Shown: one piece after another, positions 52,832-63,600 of the stretch
Layout of the letters: each line of letters starts with the position of its first letter
Position numbering within the stretch: the stretch's first letter is position 1
Origin: Closterium sp. Naga37s-1
Lineage: Eukaryota > Streptophyta > Zygnematophyceae > Desmidiales > Closteriaceae
Direction of reading: 5' to 3'
DNA length: 64,000 nt
NCBI GenBank assembly: GCA_947471745.1
Contig: CANJKZ010000174.1
Span: 720,001 to 784,000, forward strand
Program-made: the position numbers and the translations under genes
The notes under the pieces: model-generated
Seen by the model: only the letters and a program-made list of their open reading frames with translations
Told to the model about the DNA's origin: nothing
Databases searched by the model: none

Positions 52832-55800
52832 GGTCTCTGCCTCCCCAGGTCTCTGCCTCCCTTGCCGCCCTCGCCTGCCCCGCCCTGCCTCCCTTGTGTT
52901 GAGGGGCGGCAGCGCAACGCTCCTCACTCCTCCTCGTTTCTCCCAGCGACTACTCCCCTACAGACTCTCCACATGGACGTGTGGGGCCCAGCCCGCGTTA
53001 GTGGACAGAGCCGCGAGCGCTACTTTCTGCTGGTAGTTGACGACTACACGCGGTACACCACGGTCTTCCCCTTGCGCAGCAAGGGTCAGGTCGTTGATGT
53101 CTTGATCCCTTGGATCCCCACAGTCTGTCTCCAGCTCCGCGAGCGGTTCGGCCAGGACCTTCCTGTCCTACGTCTGCACTCTGACGGAGGTGGTGAATTC
53201 TCCTCCAACCTCTTGCGGGACTTTTCTCGTGGGGAGGGCATTCTCCAGTGGTTCACGCTTTCGGACTCCCCTCAGCAGAATGGGATTGCTGAGCGCCGCA
53301 TTGGCTTAGTCATGGAGGTCGCTCGTACCTCCATGATCCATGTAGCCGCTCCCCATTTTCTGTGGCCGTTTGCGGTCCGGTACGCTGCGCATCAGCTCAA
53401 CCTTTCGCCCCGTGTCTCCTTGCCGGAGACCTCGCCCACACTGCGTTGGACGGGGGAGATTGGCGATGCGTCGGTGTTCTGGGTCTGGGGATCTCGTGCC
53501 CTTGTTCGCGATACGTCAGCGGACAAGCTCTCCCCCCGTGCTATCCTCTGCGTCTTCCTTGGCTTTGTCCCCGACGGGCCTGGCTGGCAGTTTTACCACC
53601 CCACCTCGCGCCGTGTCTTCCCTTCTCAGGACGTCACGTTTGACGAGTCGGTTCCCTTTTACCGCCTCTTCCCCTACCGCTCTGCCCCTCCGCCGCCCCC
53701 GCCGCTCTTCCTTGCTCCCGGTCCCCCTCCGGTAGACCCCCTCCCGCCCCAGGGTCCTGCTCCCTCAGGTGTGTCTCAGGTAGACCCTCGCCCTGGTCCT
53801 GCGCCTGTTCAGGTAGCTGTCGACTCAGGTGTTGCACGAGGTGTTGCATCTGGGGGTGCGGAGTCTCTGGGTGCAGAGACTGGGGGTGCTGAGCCTGGGG
53901 GTGTTGAGACTAAGGGTGCTGAGCCTGGGGGTGTTGCGACTAGGGGTGCTGAGCCTGGGGGTGTTGCGACTGGGGGTGGTGAGCCTGGGGGTGCTGAGCC
54001 TGAGGGTGTTGAGGCTGGGGGTGCTGCATCAGAGGGTGCGGAGTCTGGAGGTGCGGCGCCTCAAGGTGCTGCTTCATCTGGAGGTTTTGTTGGTGCTTCG
54101 CCGAGACTGTCTCCGCAGCAGTTGCGTGAGTGGTTTGTTCGGCGTACACGCCTTCGGAGTGGAGCTTCTGGAGCTGTAGGTACTGGCGCTGCTGGAGCTG
54201 GAGGTACTGGAGTTGCTGCTAGAGCTGGTGTTACTGGAGGTACTGCGACCACTGGTCCTTGAGGTGCTCGTACCCGGGGTACTGGAGCTGCCGGGACTGG
54301 TGGTGTTGGGGGTGCTGGAGCTGGAGTCCTTACGAAGTCGGGTACTACTGGCACTGGTGGCGATGGAGCTGGAGGAGCTGGAGTTGGTGGCCCTAGCGAT
54401 GGAGGTACTGGAGCTGGAGGAGCTGGAGCTGTTGACCCTGGTGGTACTGTGCGGCCGCGATCGTACTTCGTTCCCCTGCTGCAGAAGGTTCTTGGTACTC
54501 TGCCTTCTGCTGCCCTTACTCCTCCCCTCCTGTGTCCCCCGCCTGACCAGTCACAGCCGCCGTTACAGCCGGCCTCTCCACTGCCTTCTCCTTCTCCTTA
54601 CACTGAGCAGTCTGGTTGTCTTACAGAGCGGCGTGAGCCTGCGTCTCGTCCTGTCTCGCTTGTTCGCACTACTCGTCGCGTTCCTCGTTCGCATCCTCCT
54701 CCCGTCCCAAGCTTGCACGCTATGACCCTTCGTCCTTCCTCTGTTCCTCTACGCGTTCCTCTGCCATCTCCTCCTGAGTCCTCTCTTCCTGAGGTCCCTG
54801 ACCCTGAGTTTGACCGCGCTCGTGCTGCCAGTCCCACTGTCTCTTGTCTCCTCGCTACTGCTGTCACAGACCCTTTTTTTGAGTCTGGTGTTGCGTCTGC
54901 TCTCGTTGCTGAGCTACTTGACTTTGCTGCTGCCTGTCGTCTAGTCTACGCCACTGCTCTTATTGCTGAGTCTGCGTCTGCCAGTCCTCCGTCCGTCGGG
55001 GGTGAGTGTGCTCTTGGCACGGACGTCCTTGAGGACATGCAGGAGGACTTTGAGTGTCTTGGAGCTGCTGTACCTCGTTTCACTTCCATGCTGCTTGCCC
55101 CTGAGGGAGACCCAGATGCTCCAGACATCCCGACCCTGTGCTCTTACGCAAAGGCGATTACGGGTCCTTACTCCTCTCACTGGTAGGCAGCCATGGATGC
55201 CGATATGGCATCGTGGAAGTCCACAGGCACCTACATCGACGAGGTTCCCCCACCTGGGGCGAACATAGTTGATGGCATGTGGATCTTCAGGGTGAAGCGG
55301 CCACCGTGTTCTCCACCTGCGTTTAAGGCACGTTACGTAGCTCGAGGCTTCAATCAGCGACAGGGATTTGACTACTTCCATACCTTCTCCCCCACCCCGA
55401 AGATGACTACTCTTCGGGTGTTGCTGCACGTCGCTGCTCAGCGTGATTACGATTTGCACTCTCTGGACTTCAGCACAGCGTTCCAGCAATGCAGCCTGCA
55501 CGAGGAGATCTGGTTGCACCGCCCACCTGGTTTCACTGAGTCGTTTCCAACAGGTACTCAGTGGAGTCTTCGGCGGCCAGTCTACGGTCTCCGCAAGGCG
55601 CCTCGCGAGTGGCACGACACACTGAGGACTACACTTGCGGCTCTTGGGTTTGCTTCTGCTACTGCTGACCCGTCGCTGTTTCTACGCACCGACACTTCGC
55701 TGCCGCCGTTCTACGTCCTTGTCCACGTCGACGACATCGTCTTTGCCACTGCTGACACTGAGGCACTGACTCTTGTGAAGTCGGAGCTGCAGAAGAGACA

Positions 55801-55867
55801 CACGTGCACTGACCTGGGTGAACTGCGCAGCCATCTTGGCTTGCAGATCACCCGGGACAGAGCTCGG
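52832..55867 (+). pseudogene. element G integrase core, linker and partial RT
   Basis: It resumes with PRSLPPLPPSPAPPCLPCVEG. The integrase core has MDVWGPARV, LHSDGGGEF (the usual R replaced by G) and NGIAERRIG. The GGAEPGGV-type linker runs to a TGA at about 54260. Linker homology continues in another frame from 54449. A TAG near 55184 precedes MDADMASWKSTGTY. RT has LHSLDFSTAF, and its active site reads VHVDDIVFATAD (YVDD changed to HVDD). RT ends at 55867, before RNase H. Confidence 0.88.
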
Positions 55868-56664
55868 TGTTATAGTCACAATAGGCTTGAATGTGCCTAA
55901 AACAAAAGATAGAGTGCACTGACGGATTTCTGCACAGCGGTTTCAAACGTTGATAGCGTTCTGCTCACAGCTGCAAATGACCTGATTCAACTTGGATCTG
56001 GAGCGTCTTAACGTCGCCTACACTTTGCAATTTAGATTGCACGATTTCATAAAGAATTGACGACACAGTGTTGGTTTGAACGAACGGTACTATGGCAGCC
56101 ACTATAGTCTTAGAACACAAATTAGGAAGTGTTACGAGTTGGGAATGACTCCCAGCTCCTACAAACCCCAAGAGCCGAGGTACAGTGATGTGGAACAGTG
56201 CCACACTGTCCCAACCACGAAGGGTCTCGAAACTACCCTCCACAAGGGCCTACACCAAGAGAAATGTTACACTACAAAAAGTAATGCAACTATTCTCACT
56301 ATCTTAAAGTTTACCCTTTTGGAGAGCTTCAAAATCACTTGATTCTTGAAACCAAGGCTCTGGGTCTTCAAGATAAATTCTTCCTTGAGTTCTTGGAAGT
56401 CTGATGCGCACACCTGCGACACGCCGAACGTTCCACACACGACAAAATAGAAAACCGCACACGACACGCAAACAACGACGTCACATGCGACTAGCGATAA
56501 CTCGCTATTGACTCGACACACACATTCAAAATCATGCCTCATCATTCACACACTATTGTAAGCATGAAATATATATTATCTCATGCCCTCATACCATTCC
56601 ATGCACACACTCATGCACACACACGGACAACAAGCCGAATGCAAACCGTAGGGTTGCACCAACA
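55868..56664 (-). repeat. 3' LTR of F2
   Basis: 797 bp from TGTTGGTGCAACC to CTATAACA on the minus strand. A polypurine tract CCGAGGGGGAGTT (56665-56677) precedes it. It is much longer than the 116-160-bp LTRs of the other lineage. Confidence 0.88.
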
Positions 56665-56703
56665 AACTCCCCCTCGGATTGTTGGCCTTAGGATCTTAAT
56701 CTT

Positions 56704-59700
56704 TCAGTTCAGAGCCATCCCAGCCAGCTTGCAACACTTCCAATTCTGCTGCTCCACCAGCCTCTTGGTCATCATGTCAGTTGGCTGCCTTGTCGTCTTC
56801 ACGTAGTGCAACTCAACTTCACCCGCGGCCACCATGCTCCTCGTCCAATGCCACTTCACCCTCATGTGCTTGGTGAGGCCATGCAACACAGGGTTCTTAG
56901 CAAGAGCAATGGCACCATGGCTGTCACAGTAGAGTGGGGTAGGTCCTTGCTGCTCCTCCCCCAATTCAGCCAACAAACGCCGCTGCCACACAATCTCTCG
57001 TACGGCACGGAAGAGTGCCATGTACTCGGACTCCACTGAGCTCAATGCTTGATCCACCTGCTTCTTGCTCTCCCAAGCAGTTGGGCCTCCACCAACACAG
57101 CAAATGAACCCTCCAACACTTGTCATGTCCTCTGGATCCGATGCATAATAAGCATCCGAGAATGCGGTGAGGAACAAACGACTGGGTTCAACACCATCCG
57201 CGCCCTTTTGGCGCCTTTGCGCCGCCGCCGAGTATTGCAGCCCAACCGTCGCTGTTTGGCCAAGATACTTGGCCACCCTCATTCCAGCAGCTACCTGCTC
57301 CTCATTAGGGCATTGAACAACCCTAGCCAACTGTCCGGTAGCAAACGCGATGTCCGGTCGTGTGTTTACCGCCGCGTACATGAGGCTGCCCACCAACGAG
57401 TGAAAACGACGCCTCTCTTCACCAATGCTCTCCTCCTCTGGTCCCTTCACACACTTGAACCCAGAGGGAAAGGGTGTAGCCACATGGCCTTCACTCTGCC
57501 CAAAGTTGGCAGCTAATGCCTCCGTTGATGCACACGCATGCACCGCTTCTCCATATCTCGTTCGATGTGGAGCCCGAGGTAGAAGCTCACGTCACCAAGG
57601 GCCTTGCACTTGAACTTGTCTTGAAGCTTCAGCATCACCTCCTTCACAAGATCAGATGAGGGTGAGAAAATTAGGATATCATCCACGTACACAACCATGA
57701 AGCTCCTCTGCTCCCCGTCGCCAAGCATGAACAATGAGTGATCGACCGTTGAGGGAGTGAAGCCGATCTCCTCCAAAACTCCTCGCAGCTTCAAGTACCA
57801 CTGCCTAGGGGCCTGCTTCAGTCCATAAAGGGCCTTTTTATGCTTCAAAACTCTGCCACTACCATCATCAAACCCCTCTGGCTGCGCCATGAAAATCTCT
57901 TCCTCTAGGACGTCGTTGAGGAATGCGGTTGTCACGTCCATTTGTTTCACCACCCATCCTTTGATGGCAGCACCCGCAAGTAGGGTTCTCAGCGTCGTCG
58001 GCTTTACCACAGGAGCAAACAACTCCTTATAGTCCACCTTCTCCTTCTGCTGGTACCCCTTGGCCACAAGCCTAGACTTGTAGCGCTCGATTTTGCCGTC
58101 GGCGTCGGATTTGATCTTGAAGAGCCACTTGGACGTAATCGCCTTACGCCCCTCCGGTAGCTCCACCAATTCCCATGTGCCGTTCTCCTCAATGCTCTTC
58201 AGCTCACTCTCCATTGCCTTCTTCCACTCCTCAGCATCACTACTCTCCAAGGCCTCCTTGAGAGTTGCTGGTTCCCCCAGCATCTCCACCGGAGAGAAGA
58301 ACGCGAAGACAAACTCCTCGTAGTCACTCTCCTCGTCATCTCCAACCATAAGTGCCGCTCCGGCCAGAGCTGACTTGGCTGGCTTTCCCAATGCTTCATA
58401 GGTCAGCCTATTAGGGGCTTGGATTCTCCTCTTGCCCCTTCCTTCCTCCTCAGCTGCAGGGACATGAAGGCCTTGGCGTTGCTGCGGGGTGACTCGGATC
58501 CGTGGAGCACTCGTAGTGCGAGAAGGAAGTGTCGGTGCACGCTCGCTCACTTGCTGCACCTCCTCCTCTTCTTCCTCTGCATCCTTGGACTCCTCTCCCC
58601 CATTCACAAGGGAAGATTGCCTTGTAGTGGTGCTGCCGCTGCTCAGCTCCAAGGGCAGCTCCACATGCTCCAAACCGGAACTCTTCACGTCCCCCAACCG
58701 CACGCCTATCTTCGCCTCATTCTCCGCCTTCCAATCCTTGTACATCAGATTCTCCATGAATTTGCAGTCCCTGCTCAACAAGAATTTCTTGGTGAATGGG
58801 TCCCAAAGAAGCCACCCCTTGCTGTTTTGAGCCATGCCCAAGTGCACAGCCCATATCGCCTTGGCACCGAGCTTGTTGTGCCGAAGATGCTTAGGCACGA
58901 GCGCCATGCACATGCACCCGAACACCCGAAGCATATCCACCTTTGGCTTCCTTCCAATCCACTCCACATAGGGCACCCATTTTTCTGCTCCCAAATGAGT
59001 CAAAGCTCTGTTCTTGGCCACACACGCACTCCGCACCGCATCAGGCCAGAAGTAGTCGGGTAGCCCGACTTCAATGAGCAACCCACGCGCCGTCTCCGTG
59101 ATTGTCCGGTTCGCTCGCTCGGCGATGCCGTTCATTGCAGGGGAGTATGGCATGGTAAGGGAGTGCCTTATGCCATTCTTCTTCAGCCAAAATGAAAACT
59201 CCTTGCTCAGGAACTCTCCCCCTCGATCGGTGCGAATTGCCTTGACTAGCCGGTCTTTTTGCCGCTCCACCATCGGCAACCAATCGGTCTTCACCGTTTC
59301 AGCCACGTTGCTCTTCTTGGACAGCACGTACACCCAAGTCATGCGGGTGTAGATGTCGACTATGGTGAGGAAATACTCTGCTCTAGCAGCTCCAAGCTTC
59401 AGGGGGCCCACCACGTCCATCACCACCTCATCAAGTGGTGCCTTAGTCGTTGCCTCCGAACTAGAGAACGGGTAACGGGTGAACTTGGCTTGCATGCACG
59501 TCGGGCAGCCAAGTACCTCATCGGGCTCCCCCTTCACACGTACGCCAGCAACCATCTCATTCTTCACTAGCTGCTGCAAGATGGGCAGGGCCACATGCCC
59601 CATTCGCCGATGCAAGGTGAGCCAATCACACTCCCCCGTAGCCGAAGTCGGATTGGAGAATGCCGCACTCGCAATAGTGCCCCACATGCTCTCTCCGTAC

Positions 59701-59894
59701 TCCTCCTCCGCTGCTGCCTTGGGGTTCTCCTCACCCTTGTGCTGCTCCTTGGCTGCTGCACCACTCTCCTCGTGTTCACCAAGCTTGCTGGTCCCTCCAA
59801 GATTGCACTTCTTGGACTCAATCTCCTTAGCGCGATCGTTCGCGCCATCGCCGCTACCAACCACTTCACCCTTCGTGCTGATGCTTGCTGCCAC
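56704..59894 (-). pseudogene. F2 integrase-RT-RNase H with one frameshift
   Basis: An open stretch of 793 codons (59894-57513) encodes the GAG-pre-integrase zinc region (LHRRMGHVALPILQQL, CPTCMQAKF) and the integrase core. The DDE residues lie in MDVVGPLKLG, RTDRGGEF and NGIAERANRT. RT follows with MDVTTAFLND, LYGLKQAPRQWY and YVDDILIFSP (about 57676). The frame shifts near 57530-57543, after KRCMRVHQ. RNase H then continues in the next frame (VGSLMYAAVNTRPDIAF, FSDAYYASDPEDM, YCDSHGAIALAKNP) to the stop at 56704. No other lesion is visible, so this fragment is fairly young. Confidence 0.9.
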
Positions 59895-59897
59895 TTT

Positions 59898-60636
59898 GGC
59901 CCTGCGGCCCCTAGGCCCCTCGGCCCCACCTCAGAGATTGGCGCCCGGCCCCCCGGCCCCTACTTTGGCCCCTCGGCCCCCCTAGGCCCCTCGGCCCCCC
60001 CCAAGGCCCCCCCGGCCCCTTGTTTGGCCCCGCGGCCCCTAGGCCCCTCGGCCCCATCTCAGAGACTGGCACCCGGCCCCCCGGCCCCTACTTTGGCCCC
60101 TCGGCCCCCTAGGCCCCTTGTTTGGCCCCTCGGCCCCCTAGGTCCCTCGGCCCCCTAGGCCCCTCGGCCCCTTAGGCCCCTCGGCCCCCCCCCAAGGCCC
60201 CCCCGGCCCCTTGTTTGGCCCCGCGGCCCCTAGGCCCCTCGGCCCCATCTCAGAGTCTGGCACCCGGCCCCCCGGCCCCTACTTTGGCCCCTCGGCCCCC
60301 TAGGCCCCTTGTTTGGCCCCTCGGCCCCCTAGGCCCTTCGGCCCCCCCAAGGCCCCCCTCCGGTCCCCTTGTTTGGCCTCGCGGCCCCAAGGCCCCTCGG
60401 CCCCACCTCAGAGACCGGCGCCCGGCCCCCCCGGCCTCTTGTTTGGCCCCTCGGCCCCCTAGGCCCCTTGGCCCCCTCTAGGCCCCCCGGCCCCCTGTTT
60501 GGCCCCGCGGCCCCTAGGCCACTCGGACCCACCTCAGAGACCGGCACCCGGCCCCCCGGCCCCTTGTTTGGCCCCTCGGCCCCCTTGGCCCTCGGCCCCT
60601 TGTTTGGCCCCGCGGCCCCCAGGCTCCTCTGCCCCT
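59898..60636 (+). repeat. H' leader repeats (block 2 type)
   Basis: The same GGCCCCTCGGCCCCCTAG / CCTTGTTTGGCCCC units as 46090-46826, with a different number and order of units in the first half. Confidence 0.88.
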
Positions 60637-63600
60637 ATGGCGTTGCTTCGGGTTCTCCCGTTCGACCCGGAGGGCAGACCTGTAGCATTTGACACGTGTC
60701 ACGACGATCTGCAACTGTACCTACTGAGCGACAGTCGGGACAGTGTCTCGCTGTTTGACCTCGTGTCCGGTGCCGCTCCAGCCCCTCCCGCCACAGCTGA
60801 CGTTTCGACTCGTTTCCAGTGGCTCTCTCGTGACGCTACTGCCCGCTTGGCCATTCGCAACCACCTGCCCGCAACAGAATGTGCTCACTTTGGCGAGCAC
60901 AGGACAGCACAGGCCTTGTACGACGCTGTCGTTGCTCGCTACTCCTCCCCTGCCACTGCTGCTCTTGGCAGACTGCTACTGCCCTACCTGTTCCCTGAGC
61001 TGTCGGCATTTGCCACAGTAGCGGACCTGGTTACCCACCTGCGCACTAGCGACGCTCGCTACCGCGCTACCGTTCCTGCTGAGTTCCTTCCCACGAACCA
61101 GCCCCCCATGTTCATCACCCTCTACTTCATAGTCACTCGCCTCCCTGACTCCCTTCGCTCTGTCAGGGACCATTTCCTCACCCTCGACCCCACTTCCCTC
61201 ACTGTTGACCTCCTCGAGCAGCATCTCCTCGCAGCTGAGACTAGTGCAGTTGCTGTAGGTGCTGCTCGTGGCACCCCGCGCTCACCCTTCTTTGAGGGGT
61301 GCTCCCCCTCCCCCCTTTCCTCCTCCTTCGCCTGTGCTGCTGCTGCAGACGTCTCTGTTCCTGAGGACGTCGGTGATGCTTCGACTAGTACGAAGCACCA
61401 CAACAGCAAGGGCAAGGGTGGTCGGGTTAGTGGAGGAGGCAGCGGTGGTGGTGGAGGTGGTAGTGGGCGTGGCAGTGGGGGCAGCGGTAGAGGAGGCGGA
61501 GGCGGTGGAGGTGGTGGCGGCGGTGGGACCGGTGGCGGAGGTGGAGGCTCTAGAGGCGGCGGTGGAGGCAGCGGAGGGGGTGGCGGCAGTGGAGGCGGTG
61601 GGACCAGTGGTGGTCGGTCTGGACCTCAGCGTGGAGGCCCTGGTGGCGGTCGGGGCCAGCAGCAGCAGCGTCGGAGTGAGACTCAGACGCCTCAGCAGCT
61701 CTGTGAATGGTTGGTTCAGCGTGGGGCGGGTGAGGGTAGTGAGACCTGCCCGTATGTCATTCGCACGGGTGCCCGTGCGGGCAAGACATGCGGGCGGTTT
61801 CACACTGAGCGCCGCTGCTTTGCCCGCCTTGACGACGCTTGGCGCACTGAGTTTGGTGATGACGTCGAGCGCCCTCGCTGGGCGGAGTTGCTTAGGTCGG
61901 GAGTTGCCATCTATGACCTAGACTTTGATGTTATTATCTCTGCCATGTATGCTTTGTCTTTTAGTGCTGAGGGTGACTGTTACTGGTGTGTGCCGCCTGA
62001 CCCAGGTATAGCCGCTGCTGCTCTAGGTGCTAGTGCGTCTGGTACTCCCCCTGGTACTGCGCCTGCTGAGGCCCTGCACACCTTCACGTTAGACTCCGGC
62101 ACCTCGCGCTGTTTCTTTCGTGACAGCACCACTCTCACTCCTCTTCCTGCACCTGTTCCGGTCAGACTGGCCGATCCCTCTGGGGGCCCGGTCGTTGCCA
62201 GTTCCTCCACTGTCCTCCCGGTTCCGTCCGGCTCTCTGTCAGGTCTTCACCTCCCCTCGTTCTCTACGAACTTGGTGAGTACCGCTGCCCTTCAGGATGC
62301 GATGGTCACTACCACCACTCCTGGGGGTCAGCGTGTGTCGATCTGCACGTGCACGCGGACGGGGCGTCACCTGGCTACGTTCACTCGTCGGCCAGGGTCG
62401 AGTCTGTACACACTGGCTACCGAGCCTCCTCAGGTCGCTGCGTCTGCTCAGGTGTCCGCGTCAGGTCAGGTAGCCGCCGCTTGCTTGTGTCGCCTCCTGT
62501 CGCACCAGACTCTTCTTTGGCACCACCGCCTGGGTCACCCCTCCCTGCCACGCCTTCGTGGCATGCACTCCCGTCTCCTTGTCTCTGGTCTCCCCAGGTC
62601 TCTGCCTCCTCTGCCGCCCTCGCCTGCCCCGCCCTGTCTTCCTTGCGTCGAGGGGCGGCAGCGCGCCGCTCCTCACTCCTCCTCGTTTCCCCCGACGACT
62701 GCTCCCCTGCAGACCCTCCACATGGACGTGTGGGGCCCAGCCCGCGTCAGTGGACAGGGCTGCGAGCGCTACTTCCTGCTGGTAGTTGACGACTACACGC
62801 GATACACCACAGTCTTTCCCTTGCGCAGCAAGGGTGAAGTCTCTGCTGTCTTGATCCCTTGGATCCGCACAGTCCGTCTCCAGCTGCGTGCGCGTTTCGG
62901 CCAGGACCTTCCTGTCCTGCGTCTGCACTCTGACAGAGGTGGTGAGTTCTCATCCGACCTCTTGCGGGACTTTTGTCGTGGGGAGGGCATCACCCAGTCG
63001 TTCACGCTTCCGGACTCCCCTCAGCAAAATGGGATTGCTGAGCGCCGCATTGGCTTAGTCATGGAGGTCTCTCGTACCTCCATGATTCATGCGGCCGCTC
63101 CCCGTTTTCTGTGGCCGTTTGCGGTCCGGTATGCTGCGCATCAGCTCAACCTTTGGCCCCGTGTCTCCTTGCCGGAGACCTCGCCCACACTGCGTTGGAC
63201 GGGGAAGGTTGGCGATGTGTCGGTGTTCCGGGTCTGGGGTTCTCGTGCCTTTGTTCGCGATATGTCCGCGGACAAGCTCTCCGCCCGCGCTATTCCCTGC
63301 GTCTTCCTTGGCTTTGTCCCTGATGCGCCTGGCTGGCAGTTTTACCACCCCGCCTCGCGCCGTGTCCTCCCTTCTCAGGACGTCACGTTCGACAAGTCGG
63401 TTCCCTTCTACCGTCTCTTCCCCTACCGCTCTGCCCCTTCCCCGCCCCCGCCGCTTTTTCTTGCTCCCGGTCCGCCTCCGGTAGACCCCCTCCCGCCCCA
63501 GGGTCCTGCTCCTTCGGGAGTGTCTCAGGTAGACCCTCTCCCTGGTACTGTGCCTGTTCAGGTAGCTGTCGTCTCAGGTGCTGCTCCAGGTGCTGCGTCT

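Larger units (their letters stand above)
41765..55867 (+). mobile_element. copia element G, split by H and truncated by F2
   Basis: The 5' LTR, primer site, leader, gag, protease and integrase zinc region (41765-44807) resume after H at 52832. The integrase core, linker and RT continue to 55867. The RT stops at GLQITRDRAR where the F2 LTR begins. The 3' end is absent from the window. Confidence 0.9.
55868..59894 (-). mobile_element. F2: back half of the second copia lineage
   Basis: The minus-strand order is post-protease spacer, integrase, RT, RNase H, polypurine tract and 3' LTR. The LTR matches F1. The 5' LTR, gag and protease are missing; at 59894 it abuts the leader repeats of H'. The left flank inside G is CTCGG. 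Confidence 0.88.
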
